DNA from: Kitasatospora sp. GAS204B
GTDB lineage: Bacteria > Actinomycetota > Actinomycetes > Streptomycetales > Streptomycetaceae
Direction: 5' to 3'
Length of the DNA stretch: 64,000 nucleotides
Assembly: GCF_029892155.1 (NCBI RefSeq)
Contig: NZ_JARZAG010000015.1
Span: 124,001 to 188,000, forward strand
Shown: positions 34,622-43,267 of the stretch, piece after piece
Position numbering within the stretch: the stretch's first letter is position 1
Layout of the letters: every line of letters starts with the position of its first letter
Program-made: the position numbers and the translations under genes
Notes under the pieces: generated by a model
Told to the model about the DNA's origin: nothing
The model's input: the letters and a program-made list of their open reading frames with translations, nothing else
The model's database searches: none

Positions 34622-35230
34622 ATGGACGACCATCAGGCCGAACTCGCCCGCACCCGCGACTTCTTCGCCGTGCGCGCCGCCGACTGGGAGGAGCGCTTCC
34701 CGGACGACGGGCCGCGCTACGCACAGGCCGTCGTGGCACTCGCGCCCGCGCCGGGCTCGGTGGTGCTGGACGCGGGGTGCGGCACCGGGCGGGCGCTGCC
34801 CGCGCTGCGCGAGGCGGTGGGCGAGCGCGGGACGGTGCTGGGCATCGACCTGACGCCCGAGATGCTCCAGCAGGCGGCCCGGCTCGGCCGGGACGCGGTG
34901 GCCACACTGCTGGTCGGTGACTGCGGCCGGCTGCCGCTGGGCGACCGGGTGGTGGACACCGTCTTCGCGGCCGGACTGATCACCCACCTGCCCGAGCCCG
35001 CCGCCAACCTGGCCGAACTGGCCCGGATCACCCGCCCCGGCGGGCGGCTCGCGCTCTTCCACCCGGTCGGGCGCGCCGCGCTGGCCGCCCGGCACGGGCG
35101 AGCGCTCACACCGGACGACCTGCGGGCCGAGCCCAATCTGCGCCCGCTGCTCGCCGGGTCGGGCTGGCGACTGACCGACTATCTGGACCAGGACGACCGC
35201 TTCCTGGCCCTCGCCGGCCGCGTCGACTGA
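34622..35230 (+). CDS. SAM-dependent methyltransferase (class I)
   Basis: 202 residues. VVLDAGCGTGRALPAL is motif I for SAM; GIDLTPEML and the ITRPGGRLALFHP post-region complete a UbiE-like methyltransferase. A small-molecule acceptor is likely but unknown. The ATG at 34622 is chosen because the sequence before it has no coding character. It is divergent from the iron-regulated genes and could share their control region. Confidence 0.87.
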   Translation: MDDHQAELARTRDFFAVRAADWEERFPDDGPRYAQAVVALAPAPGSVVLDAGCGTGRALPALREAVGERGTVLGIDLTPEMLQQAARLGRDAVATLLVGDCGRLPLGDRVVDTVFAAGLITHLPEPAANLAELARITRPGGRLALFHPVGRAALAARHGRALTPDDLRAEPNLRPLLAGSGWRLTDYLDQDDRFLALAGRVD

Positions 35231-35262
35231 CGGGGCACCAGCCGCCCGGCGCTGGCGCTTGG

Positions 35263-35955
35263 TCAGCCGAGCAGCTCCAGCAGCGGGCCGAGTCCGGCCG
35301 GACGCTGGTCGACCGGCAGGTGGTCGACCAGGTGCAACGGGCAGCCGAGCGCGGCCGCACCCGCATCGGCCCGGCGGTCATCGCCGACCATCAGCACCTC
35401 GCCCGGCGCCAGTCCGAGCCGGTCACAGGCCGCCTGGAAGATCGACGGGTCCGGCTTCTGCGCACCGAACTCGAAGGAGAGCAGGTAGGCGTCGACCAAC
35501 TCGTCCAGCCCGTGCGCCCGGAAGACCGGGCGCAGGTCCCAGCCGATGTTGCTCACCACCGCGACCGGCAGCCCGCGCCGCCGCAGCTCGCGCAGCGTCG
35601 GCTCGGCGTCGGGGTACGGGCGCCAGGCGTCGGGGGTCATATGACGGTCGTACAGCGCGTCGGCCAGCTCCGCCATCGGCGAGCCGGCCGCCCGGACCAG
35701 CCCGGCGTACGCCGCCCGGTGCCGCGCTTCGCTCAGGTCCCGCTTCTCCCACGCCTCGGCCAGCTCCGCGGGTATCACCTCCGGCACCGGACCGCCCGGC
35801 AGCGCGCCGTAGGTCGCCAACCGGCGTGCGCCCTCGGCCAGTTCCTCGGCGCTCAGGGCCAGACCCTGCGCCGCGGAGACGCTCGCCCACCAGCGCTCGG
35901 CCGACTCGATCCGGAAGAGCGTGCCGGAAAAGTCGAACATGACTCCATTGATCAT
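35263..35955 (-). CDS. HAD-superfamily hydrolase
   Basis: 230 residues. Motif I is DFSGT (8-12): the nucleophile Asp is kept but the second, acid/base Asp is replaced by Ser. VSNIGWD is motif II, KPDPSIFQ contains the Lys of motif III and GDDRRAD is motif IV, as in subfamily IA phosphatases or dehalogenases. The altered second Asp may slow phosphoester turnover or point to another reaction. It is tail-to-tail with the methyltransferase. Confidence 0.88.
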   Translation of the reverse strand: MINGVMFDFSGTLFRIESAERWWASVSAAQGLALSAEELAEGARRLATYGALPGGPVPEVIPAELAEAWEKRDLSEARHRAAYAGLVRAAGSPMAELADALYDRHMTPDAWRPYPDAEPTLRELRRRGLPVAVVSNIGWDLRPVFRAHGLDELVDAYLLSFEFGAQKPDPSIFQAACDRLGLAPGEVLMVGDDRRADAGAAALGCPLHLVDHLPVDQRPAGLGPLLELLG

Positions 35956-36049
35956 GCGACGATCCTGCCACCCGCGGCTTTGACGTACCGTCAGGCAAGG
36001 GGTGTACGAAGGCTCAATTCATCGGCTGTCCACCCCTGGGAGCGACCCC

Positions 36050-36550
36050 GTGAGTATCCGTGACGACGTGATCGACACCACCATCCGGATGTGCTGGTAC
36101 ACCGACCTGCGCGACTGGGAGCGGCTCGCCGAGGTGCTGGCCGACAAGGTGACGCTGGACTACTCCCGCTTCGGCGCCGGCGCCCCGGCCGAGGTCCCCC
36201 GCACCGACCTGATCGCCTCCTGGCGCTCGCTGCTCGGGGGCCTGCGGGCCACCCAGCACATGCTGACCAACCACCTGGTCACCGTCGACGGCGAGCAGGC
36301 CCGCTGCACCGCGCACTTCCAGGCCACCCACATCGCCGATCACGACCTCGGCGAGAACAGCTACACGCTCGGCGGCCGCTACGAGTTCGGCCTGCGCCGG
36401 GGCGGGGAGCGGTGGCTGATCGAGTCCGTCGTGATGACCCCGCTCTGGTCGACCGGCAACCAGGCGGTCCTCTCCGCCGCACGAGCCGACGCGCAGGCCG
36501 ACGCACAGGCCGACGCGCAGGCCGACCGGGACCAGCCCGCTCAGTCGTAG
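36050..36550 (+). CDS. SnoaL-like/NTF2-fold protein with repeat tail
   Basis: 166 residues. A cone-shaped NTF2-like domain (residues about 5-145; WYTDLRDWERLAEVLADKV, THIADHDLGENSYTLGGRYEF) is followed by the tail ADAQADAQADAQAD, encoded by a 12-bp unit repeated three times. Such proteins act as small isomerases, hydratases or binding proteins. GGGAG 8 bases before the GTG at 36050 decides the start. Its last 10 bases overlap the convergent gene. Confidence 0.82.
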   Translation: MSIRDDVIDTTIRMCWYTDLRDWERLAEVLADKVTLDYSRFGAGAPAEVPRTDLIASWRSLLGGLRATQHMLTNHLVTVDGEQARCTAHFQATHIADHDLGENSYTLGGRYEFGLRRGGERWLIESVVMTPLWSTGNQAVLSAARADAQADAQADAQADRDQPAQS

Positions 36551-37587
36551 TCGCTTCCGCTGACCGCCCAGGCCAGGCCGGTCGCGGGATCCTCCAGCGC
36601 GAGGTGCAGGTGCCAGACCTCGTCGGCGCTCTCGCACCAGGTGAAGCAGCGCATCCGGGCCACCAGTGCCGTCACCCCGGCGACCGAGCGGCGCCCCGCC
36701 GGCTCGGCCATCGCGGCGAGCACCCGCCAGACCGCCAGCCGGCCCCGCGCCGTGCCGCCCGAGCGGCCGTAGGCACTGGCGCCCGAACCGGCCCGGACCA
36801 GCGCGGGATAGGCGGCGGCGAACGGCAGATAGCCCGCGACGGTCTCGCCGTGCGGCGCACCGGATCCGGCGAACAGGGCGGCTGCCTGCGGGGCGGTGCC
36901 GCGCAGGCAGCGCGCGTCGAGCCAGTCGCACAGGCCGCGCAGCGCGGCGGTGGCCGGCTGTTCGGGGTCCGGTAGCGCCGCTCCCGGCCTGGGCAGCCGG
37001 ATCGGGCCGAGGCCCTCGCGGCTTTCGGGCAGCGGGAAGTGCGCGGTGGCCGCGCCGTCGGCCCGGTAGGCGGTGACCCGGTCGGCGCGTTCCCAGCCGG
37101 CCTGTTCCCAGGGCAGCAGCCGGAGCGGCACCGTGGCGTCCCGGCCCAGTGTCGGAGTCGGTGCCGGTGCCGGTGTCGGTGCCGGTGTCCGGCCATCCGT
37201 CAGGTCCTCACCGAGCAGCACTCTGGTGTGCGCCATCAGGGTGCGCACCGGCTCGGGGAGCGGTAACCCGGACAGCACCGCCCAGGGCTGCCGGACCGCC
37301 AGCACCTCCCAGAACGGCCCGACCCAGCCGTCCCGCTCGCCGGCCGCCGTGCCGGGCCCGGCGGCCGGGTCGAAGAGCGCGGCGGCGATCGACACCGGGG
37401 CGCCGAGGGCGATTTCGTGGCCGAGCGCGGCGGTCCGCCGGGCCGCCGCCGGTTCGCCGGCCCGCGCGGCGACCCGCGCCCGGGTGCGCCGGTAGCCGTC
37501 GAGCAGCCGGGCCCAGTGGCGGTCGGCCTCGGGTTCGCCGACTTTCGGGTCCTGGTACGTGATCACACTTGTCAGCGTACGGTCCAA
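36541..37587 (-). CDS. Conserved hypothetical protein
   Basis: 348 residues, no signal or membrane segment. It contains a Pro/Ala/Thr linker (PAPTPAPAPTPT) near residue 140 that splits two globular parts, the segments RLLPWEQAGWERADRVTAY and ARMRCFTWCESADEVWHLHL, and several conserved Trp residues. I do not recognise the family. It converges on the NTF2-like gene with a 10-base overlap. Confidence 0.7.
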   Translation of the reverse strand: MDRTLTSVITYQDPKVGEPEADRHWARLLDGYRRTRARVAARAGEPAAARRTAALGHEIALGAPVSIAAALFDPAAGPGTAAGERDGWVGPFWEVLAVRQPWAVLSGLPLPEPVRTLMAHTRVLLGEDLTDGRTPAPTPAPAPTPTLGRDATVPLRLLPWEQAGWERADRVTAYRADGAATAHFPLPESREGLGPIRLPRPGAALPDPEQPATAALRGLCDWLDARCLRGTAPQAAALFAGSGAPHGETVAGYLPFAAAYPALVRAGSGASAYGRSGGTARGRLAVWRVLAAMAEPAGRRSVAGVTALVARMRCFTWCESADEVWHLHLALEDPATGLAWAVSGSDYD

Positions 37588-37616
37588 CCGACGCCGTCCC
37601 CTGACACCGCGTCAGC

Positions 37617-37676
37617 GCCGGTGCGTCGCCGCCGGTCCGCCGCTACCCCGGTGCGTCGCCGCCGGTCCGCCGCTAC
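37617..37676. repeat. 30-bp tandem duplication at the 3' end of the RNA ligase gene
   Basis: Two adjacent 30-base copies, nearly identical (cores GTGCGTCGCCGCCGGTCCGC at 37621 and 37651). The last bases of the second copy include the RNA ligase stop codon at 37673-37675, so the first copy is a spare 3' end lying in the intergenic region. Confidence 0.85.
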
Positions 37677-38740
37677 TCGAACTCGGTGCCGCCCTTGCGG
37701 GTCAGGTACGCGCCGCTGACCGCCTTGGCGATCGCCCGGCCGCCGAGCACCGGGCTGTGCCGCTCGACGACGGGCCGGATCACCACGCCCTCGCGCAGGT
37801 GCAGCGCCCGGCCGGAGACCGTCTCCCGCCCATCGGCCTGGGCCAGCACCACGGCCGGGTCGAACGGTCCGCGCCACAGCTCCGGGACCAGCGGCAGCAG
37901 CCCGGCCAGCAGTTCGGCGGCGGACAGCCAGCGCAGCTGACCGTCGATCAGCGCCGAGACGTCGAAGACCGCGTAGCCCGGCAGCTCGGTACGTCCCGAG
38001 CTGCCGTACGTCAGGTCCTGCACGCCCGCGCCGAACACCTCGCCGAAGATCCCGATCCGCTCCGCCCCCAACTGCTCGGCCAGCCTCGCGGCCACCGCCG
38101 GCACGCCGTGCGCGCGCACCGCCCGCCAGTAGAGGTTGCGGTCGTCGGCCTTCAGCGCCAGGTACTGCGCGCCGATGCCCTTGGAGGAGACCTGCACCTC
38201 GCCGCCGGCGGCGTGATAGGTGAGCAGGCAGCAGCTGCCGTGCAGCTTCTCGGTCAGCACCACCGGCTCGCCCGGCTCGAAGATGTCGGGGAACCGCTGC
38301 AGGTTCTCGATGTCGACCCAGGGCAGCAGGTCGGGGGCCGCCTCGACGTCACCGTTCATCGCGGTCGGGATCGGCGGCCGCCACTTGGTGATGCCCAGCT
38401 GCTCCGCGAAGTCGCGGCCCTCGGCGGCGGCCGCGGCCAGGTCGGTGCCGGCCAGCGCGCTCGGCCGGCAGACGATGCCCTGGGAGAGCTCGCCGCGCAG
38501 CCGGACCGCCCTGACCCGGTCGGCATTCGGCCCGGCCAGCTTGCCGGTCAGGCCCAACTCCTCGACCAGTGCGGCGGGCAGCACGGCCTGCTCCGGGATG
38601 TAGAGCGCGTGGTCGCCGGTGCGGTAGGCGCCCTTGGCCACCACCGCGCGGTAGAGGCCGACCTGGGCCAGCTCCAGCGCGTCGGCGTTCGGATGGTCGA
38701 GCACGGTCAGCCGCTCGGCGGTGACCCGCAGCGTGGACAT
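37673..38740 (-). CDS. ATP-dependent RNA ligase, Rnl5 (DraRnl) family
   Basis: 355 residues. An N-terminal OB-like domain (1-115, ending KWRPPIPTAMNGDVEAAP) precedes the nucleotidyltransferase domain. The AMP-accepting lysine is Lys165 in TEKLHGS, the same position as remembered for the Deinococcus radiodurans enzyme DraRnl. GIFGEVFGAGVQDLTYG supplies motifs III/IIIa and REGVVIRP motif IV. The family seals 3'-OH/5'-PO4 RNA ends and is thought to repair RNA. GGGGAGGA 6 bases upstream fixes the ATG at 38740. No partner repair gene adjoins it. Confidence 0.9.
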   Translation of the reverse strand: MSTLRVTAERLTVLDHPNADALELAQVGLYRAVVAKGAYRTGDHALYIPEQAVLPAALVEELGLTGKLAGPNADRVRAVRLRGELSQGIVCRPSALAGTDLAAAAAEGRDFAEQLGITKWRPPIPTAMNGDVEAAPDLLPWVDIENLQRFPDIFEPGEPVVLTEKLHGSCCLLTYHAAGGEVQVSSKGIGAQYLALKADDRNLYWRAVRAHGVPAVAARLAEQLGAERIGIFGEVFGAGVQDLTYGSSGRTELPGYAVFDVSALIDGQLRWLSAAELLAGLLPLVPELWRGPFDPAVVLAQADGRETVSGRALHLREGVVIRPVVERHSPVLGGRAIAKAVSGAYLTRKGGTEFE

Positions 38741-38788
38741 CGGATGTCCTCCCCCTCGAATCGTTCTCGGCGGCCTACTCTGCTGCCC

Positions 38789-38832
38789 GGACGAGCACTC
38801 CGGCCAGCGGTTTTCGGCCGGAGTGCTCGTCC
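38789..38832. promoter_or_regulatory. Perfect 17-bp hairpin in the divergent gap
   Basis: Arms at 38789-38805 and 38816-38832 (GGACGAGCACTCCGGCC and its complement) are perfect with a 10-base loop. It looks like a terminator but lies between two divergent genes, 49 bases before the RNA ligase start. It may be a leader attenuator, an operator, or the relic of a lost gene's terminator. Confidence 0.6.
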
Positions 38833-38860
38833 AGCCGTCCACCGCCCGAAGCCACGGCGT

Positions 38861-38893
38861 CCGAACGTTCGCACAGGCGGCCCGAGCGTTCGG
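38861..38893. promoter_or_regulatory. Two CCGARCGTTCG repeats spaced 21 bp
   Basis: CCGAACGTTCGC (38861-38872) and CCGAGCGTTCGG (38882-38893) are near-palindromic and exactly 21 bases apart, two helical turns. They lie between the RNA ligase and modA genes and are candidate operator sites; the regulator is unknown. The rest of 38894-39157 holds no convincing gene. Confidence 0.45.
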
Positions 38894-39157
38894 GGGCGGA
38901 CACGCTGTGCAAAGGCACAGAGGATTTCAGGCTTGCATCTACGGCACTATGATCGCCACAACGCCCGCAGATACGAGCACACCGAGCCCAGGCGCCACTG
39001 TGGCCACCGCCAACCCGGCAGTCACAGCAGACGCACTGGGCCCACGCGCACGTCCCGGCGGCGCCAGGGTCGCCCCCTTCCGTCGCATGGCGCGGCGGAC
39101 CGGCCCGTACCTGACCGCACCGCCGTGTCCCTGAGGACCCGGCAGGAGGGGAACCAC

Positions 39158-40006
39158 ATGCCCACCACCCGGATCCGTACCGCCGCCGCCACCCTCGCCG
39201 CGCTCGCGCTGGCCGGTGGCCTGACCGCGTGCAGCAGCTCGACGAAGTCGACCGGAAGCGCCGCCTCCTCGCCGTCCTCGTCCGGCCCGGCCGTCACCGG
39301 CACGGTCACCGTCTTCGCCGCCGCCTCGCTGCAGGACACCTTCACCACGCTCGGCAAGAGCTTCGAGGCCGCCCACCCCGGCACCACGGTGAAGTTCAAC
39401 TTCGGCGGCAGCTCCACGCTGGCCCAGAGCATCAACTCCGGCGCCCCGGCCGACGTCTTCGCCGCCGCCTCGCCGGCCACCATGAAGACCGTCACCGACG
39501 CCAAGGGCACCGCCGACACGCCCACCGTCTTCGTCAGCAACACGCTGGAGATCGCGGTCGCCAAGGGCAACCCGAAGAACATCACCTCGCTCCAGTCCCT
39601 CGCCGCGCCCGGCATCAAGGTCGCGCTCTGCGCACCGCAGGTCCCGTGCGGCGCGGCCGCGCAGACCGCGCTCAAGGCGGGCAACGTGAACCTCACCCCG
39701 GTCACCCTGGAGCAGGACGTCACCAGCGCGCTGACCAAGGTCGAGCTCGGCGAGGTGGACGCCTCGATCGTCTACCAGACCGACGTCAAGTCCGCCGCCG
39801 GCAAGGTGGACGGCGTGAACTTCCCCGAGGCCGCCAAGGCGATCAACAACTACCCGATCGCCGACCTCGCCAAGGCCCCGAACCCGACCGGCGCCAAGGC
39901 CTTCGAGCAGTACGTCGAGTCTCCGGCGGGCATCGCGGTGCTGACCGCGGCCGGCTTCCAGCCCCCGACCGCCTCGTCCACCGCCCCGTCGCCCTCGGCC
40001 TCCTGA
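39158..40006 (+). CDS. modA: Molybdate ABC transporter substrate-binding lipoprotein
   Basis: 282 residues. A lipobox (LTAC, Cys at about 25) anchors it to the outer face of the membrane. TVTVFAAASLQDTFTTLGKSFE, NFGGSSTLAQSI and EVDASIVYQTDV match ModA proteins that bind molybdate or tungstate through Ser and Tyr side chains. GGAGGGG upstream of the ATG at 39158 sets the start. It is the first gene of modABC, with a 10-base gap to modB. Confidence 0.93.
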   Translation: MPTTRIRTAAATLAALALAGGLTACSSSTKSTGSAASSPSSSGPAVTGTVTVFAAASLQDTFTTLGKSFEAAHPGTTVKFNFGGSSTLAQSINSGAPADVFAAASPATMKTVTDAKGTADTPTVFVSNTLEIAVAKGNPKNITSLQSLAAPGIKVALCAPQVPCGAAAQTALKAGNVNLTPVTLEQDVTSALTKVELGEVDASIVYQTDVKSAAGKVDGVNFPEAAKAINNYPIADLAKAPNPTGAKAFEQYVESPAGIAVLTAAGFQPPTASSTAPSPSAS

Positions 40007-40016
40007 GGACCGCTCA

Positions 40017-40808
40017 GTGCGTAGCCGCGGCTCCCGGATCCCGATAGCACTGCTGCTGCCGGCCCTGCTCGGGCTGCTCTTCCTGCTGCTGCCGCTGGTG
40101 GGCCTGCTGGTCAAGGCCCCCTGGCGGTCGCTGCCCCAGGAGTTGTCCAGTCCCGCGGTCTGGCAGGCGCTGCGGCTGTCGCTGATCTGCGCCACCTCCG
40201 CCACGGCGGTCTCGCTGGTGCTCGGGGTGCCGCTGGCCTGGCTGCTGGCGCGCACCGACTTCCCCGGACGGCGGGTGATCCGCGCCCTGGTGACGCTGCC
40301 GCTGGTGCTGCCGCCGGTGGTCGGCGGCGTGGCGCTGCTGCTGGTGCTGGGCCGCAACGGGATCGTCGGCCGCTGGCTGGACTCCGCCTTCGGGATCACG
40401 CTGCCGTTCACCACGCCCGGGGTGGTGGTCGCCGAGGCCTTCGTCGCGATGCCGTTCCTGGTGATCAGCGTGGAGGGCGCGCTGCGGGCCGCCGATCCGC
40501 GGTTCGAGGAGGCGGCGGCCACCCTCGGCGCCTCCCGGCTGACCGCCTTCCGGCGGGTCACGCTGCCGCTGATCGCCCCAGGGGTGGCAGCCGGCTCGGT
40601 GCTCGCCTGGGCCCGCGCGCTCGGCGAGTTCGGCGCGACCATCACCTTCGCCGGGAACTTCCCCGGCACCACCCAGACCATGCCATTGGCGGTCTACCTG
40701 GCGCTGGAGACCGATCCCGAAGCGGCGATCGCGCTCAGCCTGGTGCTGCTCGCGGTCTCGATCGCGGTCCTGGTGGGACTGCGCGAACGGTGGATGAGCG
40801 CACCGTGA
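40017..40808 (+). CDS. modB: Molybdate ABC transporter permease
   Basis: 263 residues with about six membrane helices. The EAA-type coupling segment EEAAATLGASRLTAFRRVTLPLIAPG is intact, followed by ARALGEFGATITFAGNFPG, typical of ModB. The GTG at 40017 begins a short Arg-rich cytoplasmic end. The stop overlaps the modC start by 4 bases. Confidence 0.93.
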   Translation: MRSRGSRIPIALLLPALLGLLFLLLPLVGLLVKAPWRSLPQELSSPAVWQALRLSLICATSATAVSLVLGVPLAWLLARTDFPGRRVIRALVTLPLVLPPVVGGVALLLVLGRNGIVGRWLDSAFGITLPFTTPGVVVAEAFVAMPFLVISVEGALRAADPRFEEAAATLGASRLTAFRRVTLPLIAPGVAAGSVLAWARALGEFGATITFAGNFPGTTQTMPLAVYLALETDPEAAIALSLVLLAVSIAVLVGLRERWMSAP

Positions 40809-41875
40809 CGGATCGTCAGACTGCCGCCCTGGACGCCCACTTGCGCGTCGAGCGGCCCGGCTTCACGCTCGACCTGGCGCTGCGCGCCGCCGCCGGCGAG
40901 GTGATCGCACTGCTCGGCCCGAACGGTGCGGGCAAGTCGACGGCGCTGCGCGCGCTGGCCGGCCTGCTGCCGCTCAGCGGCGGGCACCTGCGGCTGGACG
41001 GGCAGACGCTGGAGGAGCCGGCGGCCGGGCGGCACACGCCCGCCGAGCGGCGCCCGGTCGGCGTGGTGTTCCAGGACTACCTGCTCTTCCCGCACCTCAG
41101 CGCGCTGGACAACGTCGGCTTCGGGCTGCGCTGCCAGGGCCGCTCGAAGAAGGAGTCGCGGGCCGCCGCGAGCGGCTGGCTGGACCGGATGGGCCTGGCC
41201 GACCACGCAGCCGCCCGCCCGGCCAAGCTCTCCGGCGGGCAGGCGCAGCGGGTGGCGCTGGCCCGGGCGCTGGCGGTGCGGCCCCGGCTGCTGCTGCTGG
41301 ACGAGCCACTGGCCGCCCTCGACGCCCGCACCCGGCTCGACGTCCGCTCCCAACTGCGGCGGCACCTGGCCGAGTTCGAGGCGGTCGCGGTGCTGGTCAC
41401 GCACGACCCGCTGGACGCGATGGTGCTGGCCGACCGGCTGGTGGTGATCGAGGACGGCGCCGAGGTGCAGTCCGGCACTCCCGCCGAGATCGCCCGCCGG
41501 CCGCGCACCGACTACATCGCCCGGCTGGTCGGCCTGAACCTCTATCAGGGCACCGGCGAGGGCCACCTGGTGAGGCTGGCGGACGGCACGGTGCTGGCGA
41601 CGGCCGAGGAGGTGTCCGGGCCCGCCTTCGTGGCGTTCGCGCCCGCCGCCGTGACCCTCTACCGGGAGCGGCCCACCACCAGCGCCCGCAACGTGTGGGA
41701 GCTCACGGTGACCGGGCTCGACCTGCACGGCGACCAGGTGCGGGCCGAGTTGACCGGCGCGCTGACGCTGGCCGCCGACCTGACCCCGGTGGCCGCCGCC
41801 GAACTCGACCTGAGCCCGGGCGCGCTGGTCTGGGCCTCGGTCAAGGCGGCGCAGACCCACGCGTATCCGGCCTGA
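40805..41875 (+). CDS. modC: Molybdate ABC transporter ATPase
   Basis: About 356 residues. Walker A GPNGAGKST, the Q-loop in VFQDYLLFPHLS, signature LSGGQAQR, Walker B LLLLDEPL and the switch His in VTHDPLD are all present, followed by a C-terminal TOBE-like region (about 290-350) as in ModC. The GTG at 40805 overlaps the modB stop (GTGA); a GTG at 40790 is also possible. Last gene of the operon. Confidence 0.92.
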   Translation: MTDRQTAALDAHLRVERPGFTLDLALRAAAGEVIALLGPNGAGKSTALRALAGLLPLSGGHLRLDGQTLEEPAAGRHTPAERRPVGVVFQDYLLFPHLSALDNVGFGLRCQGRSKKESRAAASGWLDRMGLADHAAARPAKLSGGQAQRVALARALAVRPRLLLLDEPLAALDARTRLDVRSQLRRHLAEFEAVAVLVTHDPLDAMVLADRLVVIEDGAEVQSGTPAEIARRPRTDYIARLVGLNLYQGTGEGHLVRLADGTVLATAEEVSGPAFVAFAPAAVTLYRERPTTSARNVWELTVTGLDLHGDQVRAELTGALTLAADLTPVAAAELDLSPGALVWASVKAAQTHAYPA

Positions 41876-41910
41876 GCAGCGCTTCGCTCCGGGCTCAGCT
41901 CGCCGAAGTC

Positions 41911-42190
41911 GGGTTCACTCCTCGCCGATGCCCACGTCCGCCACCGGCGCGCCCGCACCTTCGCCTACGAGTTCGCCTGCGCTCGACCGCCGTCGGCGGC
42001 GCGCTCGGCGCCTGCCGCTGCGTGGAACTGCCGTTCGTCTTCCACCACACCGACCTGCCCGCCCTGAATGGCGACACCGCCCCGCTCGGTCCCCATCGAC
42101 CGCCGGCCGACGTGTCGGACTGCACGCACGTTGCCTGGGCCGCGTTCATCCGCGACGGCGACCCGGGTCGGACTCCGTACGACCTCGCAG
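41911..42190 (+). pseudogene. Carboxylesterase (type B) C-terminal remnant
   Basis: Two reading frames together give the end of a para-nitrobenzyl-esterase-like protein: TFAYEFACARPPS in one frame, then, after a shift near 41990, GGALGACRCVELPFVFHHTD and HVAWAAFIRDGDPG in another. Intact enzymes have TFxYEF, GAxHxxELPFVF and WxxFAxxGDP in this order; the His-containing position in GACH is Arg here. The N-terminal four fifths are missing. The remnant's end overlaps the 3' end of the LysR gene. Confidence 0.75.
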
Positions 42191-43117
42191 TTCGACGTCC
42201 TGAGCTTGTTCTTCCCGGGGGCCGTCCTCCTCGGGTGGGGCCTCCGGTGTGCGTTCGCGCAGGAGCTGGAGGAACGCGCGAGCCGCCGGTGAGGCTGTGG
42301 AGGCGACCCAGACCGCACGCACTGTCCGCGGAGGCACGCCCGTCGCAGCCACCGCAGTCACCGCAGGCATGCGTGCGGCGGTAGCGGCGGGGACCAATCC
42401 GATGCCGAGGCCGCGCCCCACGAGCTGTTCCAGCAGCGCCATGGTGTCGGCCTCGAAGGCGACGGTGCGGGTGGCGCCGGCCGCCGCGAACGCCGCGTCG
42501 TTGTGCCGGCGGATGCCGGAGCCGGGTGGCATGTCGACCATGTCCTCCTCGGCCAGCCGGGCCGGTGTGACGCGCGCCGCCCCGGCCAGCCGATGCCCGT
42601 GCGGGACGATGGCGACCAAGTCCTCGTGTGCGAGCACCCGCCCGGCCAATCCGGCCGGGGGCCCCTCCGGGCGGGTGTCGACGAACGCGAGGTCGCAGGC
42701 CTGCTCGCGCACCTCTTGCAGCAAGTCCCGGACCAGCCTGGCGCGCAGCGTGACGCGCACGGCCGGATGCCGGTCCCGGTAGGCGGCGAGTAGGTCGGGC
42801 AGATCCACCGCGGTGAGCGGGGTGATGGTGCCGATGCTCAGCTGGCCGCGTACCTCGCTGCCGACTGCGGCCACCTCGCAGCGGGCCCGCTCGATCGCGG
42901 CCAAGGCCTCACGGGCCGGGCCGAGGAACGCCTCGCCGGCCGCGGTGATGCGCACCTGGCGGCTGGTGCGTTCGAACAGCCGGGTGCCCAACTCACTCTC
43001 CAACCGGGCGATCTGATGGCTGAGGGCGGACTGGACCACGAAGCAGCGGTGAGCGGCGCGGGTGAAGCTGCCGGTCTCGGCGACAGCGACGGCGTAGGCG
43101 AGCTGGCGGAGTTCCAT
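42146..43117 (-). CDS. LysR-family transcriptional regulator
   Basis: 323 residues. The winged helix at 1-60 (LRQLAYAVAVAETGSFTRAAHR, SALSHQIARLESELGTRLFER) is classical; the effector-binding domain follows (LSIGTITPLTAVDLPDLLAAY, GLGIGLVPAATA). The ATG at 43117 starts at MELRQL as usual for the family. The last residues, about 15, are encoded by DNA antisense to the esterase remnant and look like an acquired tail. It probably controls the divergent MFS gene. Confidence 0.9.
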   Translation of the reverse strand: MELRQLAYAVAVAETGSFTRAAHRCFVVQSALSHQIARLESELGTRLFERTSRQVRITAAGEAFLGPAREALAAIERARCEVAAVGSEVRGQLSIGTITPLTAVDLPDLLAAYRDRHPAVRVTLRARLVRDLLQEVREQACDLAFVDTRPEGPPAGLAGRVLAHEDLVAIVPHGHRLAGAARVTPARLAEEDMVDMPPGSGIRRHNDAAFAAAGATRTVAFEADTMALLEQLVGRGLGIGLVPAATAARMPAVTAVAATGVPPRTVRAVWVASTASPAARAFLQLLRERTPEAPPEEDGPREEQAQDVELRGRTESDPGRRRG

Positions 43118-43267
43118 CCATCCATCGTGTTCCGCGATCGCTGGGATGACAACCATCTGTTGGATTCATCCGGACTGGCCGGAGAGCATGAACGCAGTCC
43201 GGACCGACGGGCGCCGCGCGCCCTGTGACGCGGTCCGCGGACGGAGAACTCACGGAAGGAAACGGAC

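Noticed and set aside
38949..39134. Short + strand frame (MIATTPADTS...) before modA as a gene
   Set aside because: No ribosome site, low-complexity Pro/Ala/Thr composition and no recognisable motif; more likely leader sequence.
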